From NCBI GenBank assembly GCA_031258715.1, contig JAIRMN010000013.1:1-39863 (forward strand): a stretch of 39,863 nucleotides of DNA. The letters run 5' to 3'. The stretch is from Zoogloeaceae bacterium (GTDB lineage Bacteria; Pseudomonadota; Gammaproteobacteria; Burkholderiales; Rhodocyclaceae). The position numbers were made by a program, and so were the translations under genes. Of this stretch, positions 32,031-39,863 are shown piece by piece; within the stretch, counting starts at the first letter, position 1, and the number at the start of each line of letters is the position of its first letter. The notes beneath the pieces were generated by a model that made no database searches, had not been told where the DNA came from, and worked only from the letters and a program-made list of their open reading frames with translations.

Positions 32031-32972
32031 TCAAATGTGCTCGAAATCCAGCAGGTCGGCTTCCTTGTCGCACGTGGAAATGCCAAAGGAAAGCAGCCCC
32101 TTGCCGCGCAGGGCAACGCTGTCCTTTCTCAAAAACATTTCCTGCTCGCTCAAAAAAGCGACAAAGGTGCCGTTCGTGCTCATGTCCGTCAGCCAGTAAT
32201 AGCCCTCCCGCCGTTCCAGGCGCGCGTGTTGCCGGGAGGCGCGGTTATCGTTGATGATGATGTCGTTGTGGTGCTCGCGCCCGATGTTCAGGGCGGGATT
32301 TTTTTCGTCTAGCGTCAGGCTATTGTCGCCATGACGCACCAAAAGACGGATGGGACGGTTGGGCGGCGAAGGCGGGATTGTCATGGAGCCGTCGATCATG
32401 GCGGCTTGCGCCAGCAGGCTGGTGGAAGTCAACGTGGCGGGAAGATCGTCGTCGCTCACGCGCGTCTCGTCGTTCAGGGCGTCGCTGTTTTCGTGCCACA
32501 GCAATTGCATGACGCTGATGGTCTCGTCACTTTCGAGGAGCTTCAGTTTCTGTTTTTGCGCCGCGACTTTCAGCCCGACGTTGACCGCCACTTCCATCAG
32601 CACCTGTCGGCTGCAAAGAATCTGTTGGGGAAGCGCCATTTCCAGCAGCCTGCCTGCCTGTTCGCGCGCCCTTTCCTCGGTATCCGCCGAGAGTATCGCC
32701 AGGCGCAGGCCGAGGCGGATGCCGGAAATCGGCGTCAATTCGGCAATCCGGCGCTGCATTTCGATGGCGGCAAGGCAGGCTTCCGTGGGGGAATCGAATA
32801 CAAAAGAAATCTGTCCGTCCCTGAGGGTTCCAGAGAGCCGCCCCCGAAACCCATCGCTCGTATTCTTGACCCGGTTGAGATAACGCTCGGTCGTGCGCCC
32901 GGCTTCCTTTAGGCCTACACGCGCCACCAAAGGTGGACTATCTTCAATTTCGCCAAAAACGATGGTAATCAC
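32031..32972 (-). CDS. FHA-domain protein with a degenerate nucleotide-cyclase-like N-terminus
   Basis: 313 residues from GTG 32972, preceded by GAAGGA. The N-terminal about 165 residues look like a class III cyclase fold (ITIVFGEIEDSPPL start, GRLSGTLRDGQISFVFDSP, AIEMQRRIAEL) but lack the two metal Asp residues and the usual catalytic Lys/Asp pattern, so cyclase activity is unlikely. A linker follows, then an FHA domain near 225-295 (LNIGREHHNDIII, ASRQHARLERREG, DMSTNGTFV) with the Arg, Ser and His of the phosphothreonine site. It probably reads Ser/Thr phosphorylation; no kinase is encoded nearby. Confidence 0.75.
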   Translation of the reverse strand: MITIVFGEIEDSPPLVARVGLKEAGRTTERYLNRVKNTSDGFRGRLSGTLRDGQISFVFDSPTEACLAAIEMQRRIAELTPISGIRLGLRLAILSADTEERAREQAGRLLEMALPQQILCSRQVLMEVAVNVGLKVAAQKQKLKLLESDETISVMQLLWHENSDALNDETRVSDDDLPATLTSTSLLAQAAMIDGSMTIPPSPPNRPIRLLVRHGDNSLTLDEKNPALNIGREHHNDIIINDNRASRQHARLERREGYYWLTDMSTNGTFVAFLSEQEMFLRKDSVALRGKGLLSFGISTCDKEADLLDFEHI

Positions 32973-33155
32973 CGCAAATCCTTCAAGAAAGAACACCTCA
33001 GTCAGAAATTCGAGCCTATCATAACAAACTTTGCGGATATGTCGAAAGTTCTGTTCATAGAGCGTTCGATGGGGTGATCAGGAATAAAACGGGATGACGC
33101 GCCACCTTACCGCCGAAGAAATGATGAATGACTCGGAGTGGTTTGCGCTTCGGCG

Positions 33156-34043
33156 TCATTCCGCGCGCACCGGCAGGGGGAACGCGGGGATATCCGTTTG
33201 CGGCAGGTTCGGCGCATCGAACAGGGTATCGCCCGTTGTTTCGTCATCTGGCGCGTCCGTGAGCGTCAATCCCCTAAAGTCGAACAGCGCGTTATCCGCC
33301 AGATGCGAGGGGACGATGTTTTGCAGCGCCGTGAATACAGATTCGGTGCGGCCAGGAAAACGGCTATCCCATTCCTGTATCATCGCGCGGATTTTTTGGC
33401 GTTGCAGGTTATCCCGCGAACCGCAGGAGTTGCAGGGAATAATGGGAAAATTCATGCCCCGCGCGTAACGGGCGATGTCATCCTCGGCGCAACAGGCGAG
33501 CGGACGGATGACGATGTGCGCGCCATCGTCTGTCTTCAGTTTGGGCGGCATGGCCTTCAGTTTGCCGCCGAACAGGAGATTGAGGAACAGGGTATGTACC
33601 AGGTCGTCGCGGTGGTGTCCCAGCGCGATCTTGTTCGCGCCCAGTTCTTTCGCCGTGCGATAGATGATGCCCCGGCGCAGGCGGGAACAGAGCGAACAGG
33701 GCGTCTTGCCCGGCGGGATTTTTTCCTGCACCAGCGAATAGGTATCGGCTTCGACGATACGATAGTCGACGCCGATTTTCTGGAAATAGCCGGGCAGCAC
33801 ATCGGCGGGAAACCCTGGCTGTTTCTGGTCCAGGTTCATGGCGATCAGCCGGAAGGCGATGCGCGTTTTTCGTTGCAGGAGCCGCAAGAGATGGAGAAGC
33901 GTGTGCGAATCCTTGCCGCCGGAGACGCAAACCAGAAGCGTGTCGCCCGTCTCGATCAGGTTAAAGTCGGCAATGGCCTTGCCGACTTTGCGCAACAGCC
34001 ATTTTTCCAGACGTTGCAGGGTTTGGGGGTTTTGCACGAGCAT
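33156..34043 (-). CDS. ttcA: tRNA 2-thiocytidine(32) synthetase TtcA
   Basis: 295 residues from ATG 34043. The PP-loop [15 protein letters not shown] is at about 36-50. Paired cysteines are CSLC (Cys116, 119) and the C-terminal CNSC (Cys204, 207), which with the family hold the 4Fe-4S cluster. [19 protein letters not shown] near 142 is the TtcA signature. It thiolates cytidine 32 in tRNAs. The C-terminal tail (beyond about 250) is longer and Asp/Thr-rich compared with the core. The upstream frame to 34139 is not conserved in character and is excluded. Confidence 0.92.
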   Translation of the reverse strand: MLVQNPQTLQRLEKWLLRKVGKAIADFNLIETGDTLLVCVSGGKDSHTLLHLLRLLQRKTRIAFRLIAMNLDQKQPGFPADVLPGYFQKIGVDYRIVEADTYSLVQEKIPPGKTPCSLCSRLRRGIIYRTAKELGANKIALGHHRDDLVHTLFLNLLFGGKLKAMPPKLKTDDGAHIVIRPLACCAEDDIARYARGMNFPIIPCNSCGSRDNLQRQKIRAMIQEWDSRFPGRTESVFTALQNIVPSHLADNALFDFRGLTLTDAPDDETTGDTLFDAPNLPQTDIPAFPLPVRAE

Positions 34044-34168
34044 CCTTGGCGCAGAGAGGAACCGAAAACCGGTTCCCGCGCGAAGATTATCGCACGGCAA
34101 ACGCCGCCATGACGAACGAACAGGCAGGGTGCGATTCAAACGGATGCAGGGTCAGGAACCAAGAACTT

Positions 34169-34271
34169 TCCCTTCCCCCCTTTTGCGGAGAGAAGGTGGC
34201 CGAAGGCCGGAAGAGGGGGATGAACCCAGTCGGCGCGAAGCGCCGCTAACTTTTCTGTCCTCTGTCTTCTG
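34169..34271. repeat. Repeat-rich intergenic segment upstream of tpsB
   Basis: CCCTTCCCCCCTTTTGCGGA at 34169, followed by GAAGGTGGCCGAAGGCCGGA and a GAGGGGG end near 34219, resembles a repeat common between proteobacterial genes (CCCTTC...GGTGGCCGAAGGCCGG). TCTGTCCTCTGTCTTCTG at 34254-34271 is an exact inverted copy of 15917-15934 in front of the secretin gene. No gene is visible in 34044-34408. Confidence 0.5.
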
Positions 34272-34310
34272 CCCTCCGATCCCCGAACAGAAAAAATTAT
34301 CGTTTTCGGG

Positions 34311-34338
34311 TTTACATGTGAAACATTTTTGTTATGAT
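34311..34338 (+). promoter_or_regulatory. Sigma-70-type promoter for tpsB-tpsA
   Basis: TTTACA at 34311-34316 and TATGAT at 34333-34338 are separated by 16 bases, within an AT-rich stretch unlike the surrounding GC-rich DNA. Transcription would start near 34345, about 65 bases ahead of the ATG at 34409. Five of six bases match consensus in each box. Confidence 0.6.
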
Positions 34339-34408
34339 GCGGGCGTTTGTATTCAGACGTGACATTTTGAGACATTTTTTACGGACTGCCTTCCCCAGCC
34401 TTCCAAAA

Positions 34409-36153
34409 ATGATGAATAGTTACCCCCCCCCCCGAAATGCCATATAATTAGCTCTTTCCCTGTATTCACGGGCTTTTTCAGCCTTTTTCTTCTTTTCTTT
34501 TCGGGTTTTCCTGTCCACGCCGCCGATCTGGACGTGCTGGACAAGGAGCGCCGGGAAGTTCCCGCGCCGCGTTCCCTGCCGCCTTTGGAAATCGTCGAGG
34601 ATCGGGAGAAGGCTTCCGGGCCTGACCTGACCTTGCGTTTCGTTCTCACTTCCCTGGAAATCGAAGGCGCGACCGTCTTTTCCGCGGCGGAACTTGCCGC
34701 GCCCTATGAATCCCGGTATGGGAAGGAAGTGAGCTTTGCCGAGGCGCAGGCGATTGCGGACGCCCTCACCCGGCGTTACCGGGCGGCGGGGTATCTGCTC
34801 TCCCGCGTGATCCTGCCGGCCGGCCAGACGCTCGATCCCCAGGGCGCAAGGGTTCGCTTGGCGGTTATCGAGGGACATATCGGATCGATCCGTCTTGTGG
34901 GCGATCCGGCGCTGCTCGAACGTTTTCGTTCTTATTGGCGCGAAGTCGAGGCGCGGCTTTTGAGTTACAAGCCTTTGCGCCATGCCGATTTCGAGCGGGA
35001 AATGCTCTTGCTTTCCGACCTTCCGGGCATTCGCGTTTCCTCCCGTTTCGAGGAGGGAGAAGCAACGGGCGCGTCGGTTCTCGTGTTCGAACTCACGGAA
35101 AAATCCTGGGACGCTTCACTCAATCTGGGCAACACCGGCACGAAGTCCGCCGGGCGGGGTCTTGCCACTGTCACGCTGGGATTCGCCTGGCCGGTCATCG
35201 GTTCCCGCAGCAGCCTTTCCTACACCCAGGCGCGGGCGCGGGGAGAATACGCCGCCTGGACGTTCGCGCACGCGCATTCGTTCTCCAACGGGTTGAACGT
35301 GGACGCCTCCTGGGCGCAAAGCCGGAGCACGAAGCCGGATAGCGACTTTGCCCGCGTCTTCGATTACGAAACCGAGAGCCGCACCTTCACCACGTGTGTG
35401 CTCTATCCATTCCTTCGCAGCCGAAACCAAAACCTTTCCGCCGGTTTGCGCTATGAACATCGCAATGGCCGTTCCGATCTGCTGGACGCGCCCTATACGC
35501 GGGATCGCCTGAGGAGCCTCACCCTGGAAGTCAATTACGACGTTTCCGACGCCTTCCTGGGCGGCGGCGTGACGCAAGTCATTCCGGCGATCACGCGCGG
35601 GCTGGACTGGTTCGACGCCACCGACCGCGACATCGAGGCCAGTTCTCCGCAAGCGCCCGCCCGTTTTACCCGGTACCGGCTCTATCTTTCCCGCAGCCAG
35701 AACCTGCCCGCGCGGTTCAGTCTTTTGGGAAGTCTTTCTCTGCAACGGACGAACGCGCCGCTCACGTCCTATTACCGGGAATCCCTGGGCGGCAGCCAGT
35801 TTGGGCGGGGCTACGCGCCGGGCGTCATCGAGAACGACAACGGCCTTGCCGCCAGTCTCGAGGCGCGGCGCGATGTGATGGCGGGAAGCCTGAACCTGCA
35901 ACCCTATATCTTTCTCGACTGGGGCAAGACCTGGTCGCGGGCGCGGACGGACAATGGGGATCGCGGGGAGGAATACCTTTCCTCCGCCGGACTGGGATTG
36001 CGTCTTTCCGGTCTCTTCGGCACGCCGGATTCCAAAGCCCTTTACGTTCCCCGTTTTTCCCTGAATCTTTTCTATGCCAAGCCCTTGCGCGCGGTTGGCG
36101 AAGTCGATACTTCCAACAAGCGGATCATGGCGCAGGGCATATTTTCCTTTTGA
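34409..36153 (+). CDS. Two-partner secretion outer-membrane transporter (TpsB/ShlB/FhaC family), out of frame at a C11 tract
   Basis: From codon 34441 on, one frame runs to 36153 and encodes a TpsB protein. It has a hydrophobic signal peptide (SSFPVFTGFFSLFLLFFSG, cleaved after FPVHA), a linker, POTRA domains (LTSLEIEGATVFSAAEL; GSIRLVGDPALLERF), a 16-strand-type barrel, the GGSQFGRGYAPG motif near the C-terminal part, and a terminal Phe (QGIFSF). The signal-peptide frame has no start codon. The only ATGs (34409, 34412) lie upstream of an 11-C run and are joined to it only if the run holds 12 (or 9) C, giving an MMNSYPPPPKCHII leader. As given, the gene is OFF, or read only from GTG 34534 without signal peptide. 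TpsB exports TpsA across the outer membrane. Confidence 0.8.
34423..34433 (+). repeat. Poly-C tract, 11 C, at the 5' end of tpsB
   Basis: Eleven consecutive C starting five codons after the ATG at 34409. One added C (or two lost) puts the ATG in frame with the signal peptide and the rest of tpsB. As given, translation from the ATG meets TAA at 34445. Confidence 0.9.
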
Positions 36154-36187
36154 GCTTCCGAACCCCTGCTTTCTTCTGGAGAACATC

Positions 36188-39100
36188 ATGCAAAAGAAGA
36201 CCCTCGCCCTTGCCGTCAGCGCCCTTTTTGCCGCGCCTTCACTCCATGCCGCGCCCGAAGGCGGCCATGTCGCGGCCGGGCGCGCGACCATTGTCCGCCA
36301 AGGCGGCGACACCAGAATCACGCAGGACAGCCAGCGCGCGATCATCAACTGGAAAAGCTTCGACATCGGCAAGACGGAAAAGGTCGAACACGCGATGCCG
36401 AGCACCGCTTCTTACGGCCTGCACCGCGTCACCGGCGGGGGCGGAGCGAGCCAGTTGGCGGGGGAACTGAAATCGAACGGCAACGTCTTCCTGGTGAATC
36501 CGGCGGGCGTGGTGATCCACAAGGGGGCAAGAATCGACGTGGGCGGCTTTCTCGCTTCCACCGCGGACATCAGGAACGAAGACTTCATGGCGGGAAACCT
36601 CCTCTTCAATCAGCCGGGAAATCCTGGCGCGGCGATCCTCAACCTGGGAAACATCAGCGTGAGCGACCGGGGCTTTGCCGCCTTGGTCGCGCCGGTAGTG
36701 CGGAACGACGGCATCATTGCCGCCCGCCTGGGACGGATTACGCTCGCTGCCGGGGAAGGGTTCAAGCTCGACTTTTATGGGGACGATCTCATTGCCTTCG
36801 CCGCGCCGGAGCCTCTGGTCGACGGTCTCTACACCCCGGAAGGCGAAACCCTGGGCGTGACGAACAACGGGGAAATCAAGGCCGAGGGCGGCATCGTCTA
36901 TCTGACCGCCAGCCAACTGGACGCCATCGTGCAATCCGTCGTGCAAAACGGCGGCACGGTGAGCGCGGCTTCCGCCGAAATGGACGGGGGGAAGATTGTC
37001 TTGAAGGCGGAGGGGGAAAGGATTGATCTCGTCAATACCGGAACCCTCGTGGCTTCCGGGGAAGCGGGCGGCGAAATCCGTCTGGCGGGAGAAGGCAGGG
37101 TCAGTGTGTCCGGCGAAATCGACGCACGAGGGAAGACTACAGGCGGACAAATCGACATTTCCGGCAAGGCGGGCACGACGGTGAAAAACGCGCAAATCAC
37201 GGCGGCGGGAGAAACCGGGGGATTGGTGCGTCTGGGCGGCGAATTCCAGGGCGGTGAAAACAATGCAGGGGCGGTACAATTGCGGGAGAACTTCGTGGGA
37301 CGTTTCGGCGCGACGGAAAAACTTGCGAGCGCGGCGGCATTGACCGTGACGGAAAGCCAGATCGACGCGGGAACGGACGGTACGCTCATCGCATGGAGTG
37401 ACGGGAATACCCGGATCGACGGAGAATTGACCGGAAAATATGTGGAGACGAGCGGAAAGAATCTGTCGGTAAGCTCCGCGCCGCAAAGCAACGGCGGGGC
37501 TTGGTTGGTTGATCCGAATGATGTGACAATCAGCGAATCTTCCACGAACACAACAATTCCAGATGGGAGCGCAGATTCATTCAAGGCTTCCGCTATCGCC
37601 AGTTATCTGGATCAAGGCCAGGGAAACGATTTGTTTATTTCTGCCACTGATTCCATTGAGGTTTTAAGCAATATACTCTACACGAAGGGCAGACTGGGGC
37701 TATCTTCGTATAATATCGGCATCACAAGTGGTGTGGCCATTGGTTCTTCAGGATATTCGACTTCTTCTTGTCTGTACATCGAAGCAAGTAATCAATTGAC
37801 CTTGGGTTCGGCAAATATCTACGTCGGTGATGATGTGCATATCAGAGCAAAGGAAATGTACATGACAAATGGCGCGATCAGAGGTCAGGAAATATCTTTC
37901 CGGGGAGAAGAGATAAACATCAATGGAGGACTCATACAAGCTACAAACCACCTTTCCATGTGGGGTACACTGGATAGTTCAAACACCCAGGGGAATGGTT
38001 ATGACGCGGTTAATCAAGGGTTTTTGTCTATCATGCTGAATAACGCAACGCTGAAATCGGGAGATGGGATAGAAATTTATGTGGATGATTTGACATTGAA
38101 GAATAATAACCAGATCGAAGCGAATAGTATCAGAGTTGCGGGAGGACGTACAGGAAGGCCCGTCAACGACACTTCCTGCGAGTCCAGTAATTATTCCTGC
38201 GCAGACGGTAGATACAAGACGAACAAATATACTTCTTCCATCAATTTTGATGGAGGAAAAATAGTATCTAATGGCGGCGAAATAAAGCTGAAAGTCAGGA
38301 ATATTCTTGTAGGCTCCGGCTACAAAGGCACTCTTATCATCGCGGAAAGTGTCCGCCTTGATACGGATGCCACGATCACCATTCCTTCCGGCATAGAGAC
38401 CACTCCGCGCATAAAAACAGAAAGCATCGAATTTGAGCATGGAAGTTTTGTGTTGGGGGAATATGCCATAGAGGCAGAAGAAATGAGTATCGGTGATCAA
38501 AGCGTATCCCTGGTTGGCCAGGGATATTCCGGTAGCCCGCACATCAACCATCTAAAGGAAATACTTGGTCAGTTGGGCGTGACGCTTTTGGACAGAGAAT
38601 ACTCGCTTAACGAATTGTTGTACAAATATACCGAAGCCACGAAGAAGGATTATTTTTCCGAAGTGGGAAGACTTTATTTGTCGTCGTTGTTTTATGGAAA
38701 TCCGTACTTGTACCAGGATTTTAGCCAGACACTCGATGAAATGGAGGATAAGTCCTATTTGTCCAATTACGCGAAACAAAAGGCAGACGCGGCCTTGAGT
38801 GACTTTTCGGATTTGACCCTGGCGGAAGACAGGGACTACGAAGTCTCTCTGAAAGAATACATGTATGCCTTGCTGCGAGCCGTCATCCTCGAAGAAGAAT
38901 TTCTTGCAAACAAGACTTCTTTGGACAGCGGATTGCAGCAAATCAAGGATAGGGATTATGCTAAATGGGAACTTATGCATGGAATCATGGAGAATATACC
39001 AAATACAAACCCCGTTCTGGATAGACATGCGAAAATCTCAATCGGAGATATGGCGGGCGCGATCTTGAACGAGGCCAAGGACGTGGCATTAGGAAGCCTG

Positions 39101-39739
39101 GGCGATGCTGCAAAAACATTGGGATATGGCACCCTGGCTGTCAAGGCGGCATATTCCGTGGATACCATGTATAATTTTCTGAAAGTTCTTTCAGAGTCAG
39201 GAAAAGATGGTTCACTTATCGACTGGACCGACGACGTGACAAATATGCTATCGGATGCCAACGGTCTCGCAGATTTCATGGAGTCTGATCTTTCCATAGC
39301 GTCAGATGCAACTGGTCTTGTAGCCAGTCTGAGGGATTTGATAGACATTGGGAAGGCTACGCAATCCGTTACTTCAACGATCAAAACGGATGTTTGGAGT
39401 AATAATGTGGACGAAAAGACCAGTAGCTCCTTGAAGAAAATGATGGTTACTAAATTGATAGCGGCAACAGTGGATGTGGCTGCGAAAATTGCTCAGTTCA
39501 TTCCTGAGCCAAATGTCAAAGCAGGCGCTACCGCTATCAGCGGAGCCACCACAGTTGTAAAGGATTTTGATGTGACTGCGCTAACAATGAAAGCGGAAAT
39601 GGATATCAACAAAGATAATATTTACGCGATTGAGAAAAGCTGGGAATTGAGCGTTGTGCCAATGTGGAATGAAGCCGTTAAATCAATAGGGAAAAACACT
39701 AACCCGGATACCCCAATTAATTTCGTTGGTACACTTTGA
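36188..39739 (+). CDS. Two-partner secretion exoprotein (TpsA/filamentous-haemagglutinin-type) with an unrecognised C-terminal module
   Basis: 1183 residues from ATG 36188 (GGAG upstream). Signal peptide MQKKTLALAVSALFAAPSLHA. TPS secretion domain about 25-290: QRAIINWKSFDIGK, GNVFLVNPAGVVIHKGARID, then VGGFLASTADI. A beta-helix-like passenger follows (repeated G-hydrophobic-N patterns) to about 440, ending GGAWLVDPNDVTI. After base 37510 the DNA becomes clearly more AT-rich with different codon use. Residues about 440-780 are still beta-helix-like with a Cys pair (TSCESSNYSC). Residues about 790-1183 are predicted mostly helical with no haemagglutinin repeats and no family I recognise. Likely exported by the TpsB 34 bases upstream. 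Adhesin, toxin and lifestyle-specific roles are all open. Confidence 0.82.
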   Translation: MQKKTLALAVSALFAAPSLHAAPEGGHVAAGRATIVRQGGDTRITQDSQRAIINWKSFDIGKTEKVEHAMPSTASYGLHRVTGGGGASQLAGELKSNGNVFLVNPAGVVIHKGARIDVGGFLASTADIRNEDFMAGNLLFNQPGNPGAAILNLGNISVSDRGFAALVAPVVRNDGIIAARLGRITLAAGEGFKLDFYGDDLIAFAAPEPLVDGLYTPEGETLGVTNNGEIKAEGGIVYLTASQLDAIVQSVVQNGGTVSAASAEMDGGKIVLKAEGERIDLVNTGTLVASGEAGGEIRLAGEGRVSVSGEIDARGKTTGGQIDISGKAGTTVKNAQITAAGETGGLVRLGGEFQGGENNAGAVQLRENFVGRFGATEKLASAAALTVTESQIDAGTDGTLIAWSDGNTRIDGELTGKYVETSGKNLSVSSAPQSNGGAWLVDPNDVTISESSTNTTIPDGSADSFKASAIASYLDQGQGNDLFISATDSIEVLSNILYTKGRLGLSSYNIGITSGVAIGSSGYSTSSCLYIEASNQLTLGSANIYVGDDVHIRAKEMYMTNGAIRGQEISFRGEEININGGLIQATNHLSMWGTLDSSNTQGNGYDAVNQGFLSIMLNNATLKSGDGIEIYVDDLTLKNNNQIEANSIRVAGGRTGRPVNDTSCESSNYSCADGRYKTNKYTSSINFDGGKIVSNGGEIKLKVRNILVGSGYKGTLIIAESVRLDTDATITIPSGIETTPRIKTESIEFEHGSFVLGEYAIEAEEMSIGDQSVSLVGQGYSGSPHINHLKEILGQLGVTLLDREYSLNELLYKYTEATKKDYFSEVGRLYLSSLFYGNPYLYQDFSQTLDEMEDKSYLSNYAKQKADAALSDFSDLTLAEDRDYEVSLKEYMYALLRAVILEEEFLANKTSLDSGLQQIKDRDYAKWELMHGIMENIPNTNPVLDRHAKISIGDMAGAILNEAKDVALGSLGDAAKTLGYGTLAVKAAYSVDTMYNFLKVLSESGKDGSLIDWTDDVTNMLSDANGLADFMESDLSIASDATGLVASLRDLIDIGKATQSVTSTIKTDVWSNNVDEKTSSSLKKMMVTKLIAATVDVAAKIAQFIPEPNVKAGATAISGATTVVKDFDVTALTMKAEMDINKDNIYAIEKSWELSVVPMWNEAVKSIGKNTNPDTPINFVGTL

Positions 39740-39782
39740 ATTGCAGCAAGCGCAGCCCGTATCGTAGATACCGTCTCTCAAG

Positions 39783-39863
39783 TCAAGCGTTTTTCATGAA
39801 ATTTTCCTGGTAGGGGATGCGGTTTTTGAGGACGCCAAAGCAGAGGTGGACGAGCTTGCGCAT
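39783..39863 (-). mobile_element. C-terminal end of an IS110/IS116-family transposase
   Basis: The last 81 bases on the minus strand encode 26 residues and a stop. They begin MRKLVHLCFGVLKNRIPY and end QENFMKNA, a typical tail of IS110/IS116/IS902 transposases. The rest lies beyond the window. Its stop is only 44 bases from the tpsA stop, so an insertion sequence abuts the exoprotein gene. IS110 elements lack terminal inverted repeats, so the exact element edge in 39740-39782 cannot be set. Confidence 0.7.

Noticed and set aside
32031-32972. Active adenylate cyclase domain fused to FHA
   Set aside because: The cyclase-like fold is recognisable, but the metal-binding Asp pair and catalytic residues are not seen.
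34534-36153. GTG at 34534 as the natural tpsB start
   Set aside because: It would discard an obvious in-frame signal peptide immediately upstream (ending FPVHA), without which an outer-membrane transporter could not be exported.
35116-36405. 429-codon open frame on the minus strand
   Set aside because: Antisense to tpsB/tpsA; no start context or recognisable domain.
1-39863. CRISPR array, tRNA, rRNA or riboswitch
   Set aside because: No regularly spaced repeats, tRNA-like cloverleaf with CCA-end context, rRNA segments or known riboswitch cores were recognised by eye; a computational scan would be needed to be sure for small RNAs.

Overview
The window looks like a GC-rich proteobacterial chromosome, most likely a betaproteobacterium (Rhodocyclales-like). 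The evidence is the TPR protein-lolB-ispE order, divergent folB/plsY, betaproteobacterial codon use and cell-envelope families. This placement is an inference from gene order, not a phylogeny. No rRNA, tRNA or CRISPR array was recognised. Layout: 1-7252 (+) is a surface-polysaccharide region. It holds the tail of a NodU/CmcH-type carbamoyltransferase, two GT4 glycosyltransferases, a GT9-like and a CgeB-like glycosyltransferase, and an O-antigen ligase-like membrane protein. Between the carbamoyltransferase and the first glycosyltransferase lies what looks like a stranded piece of an integron cassette array: one complete attC-like site, two half sites, a small secreted protein and an acyl-carrier-like protein. 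Positions 7246-7460 hold two adjacent inverted-repeat elements. 7548-15838 (-) encodes a FkbM methyltransferase, an InaA/WaaP-like kinase-fold protein, and an MSHA/type II secretion-like set (secretin, ATPase, inner-membrane platform, MshI-like and PilO-like proteins) with no pilin genes in the window. 16358-19636 (+) is TPR protein, lolB, ispE. 19640-24512 mixes housekeeping genes (a sodium:solute symporter, folB, plsY, NADAR) with two decayed genes: a RecG-like ATP-binding protein and a HigB/HigA-type toxin-antitoxin remnant. 24537-34043 (-) carries a stomatin/NfeD locus with an extra phage-replication-like gene between nfeD and the stomatin gene, a PolB-like exonuclease, DUF1318 and lipoprotein genes, a QseE/QseG-like pair, an ABC ATPase, a hydrolase, an FHA protein and ttcA. 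34311-39739 (+) is a two-partner secretion locus, tpsB then tpsA, followed at the window edge by the end of an IS110-type transposase. The most striking signals are two long poly-C tracts inside surface genes. C12 lies in the GT9-like glycosyltransferase, and C11 lies at the 5' end of tpsB just before its signal peptide. In each case the sequence as given is exactly one base out of frame, and a one-base change restores a well-conserved product. That is the classic form of a slipped-strand phase-variation switch, although homopolymer sequencing error must be excluded. Together the two switches would vary the LPS/capsule glycan and the export of a large exoprotein. That exoprotein is chimeric: a conserved GC-rich TPS domain joined to an AT-richer, unrecognised, helix-rich carboxy-terminal module. 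A second notable signal is a QseE-like sensor kinase whose phospho-accepting histidine is replaced by glutamine while its ATP-binding motifs are intact.
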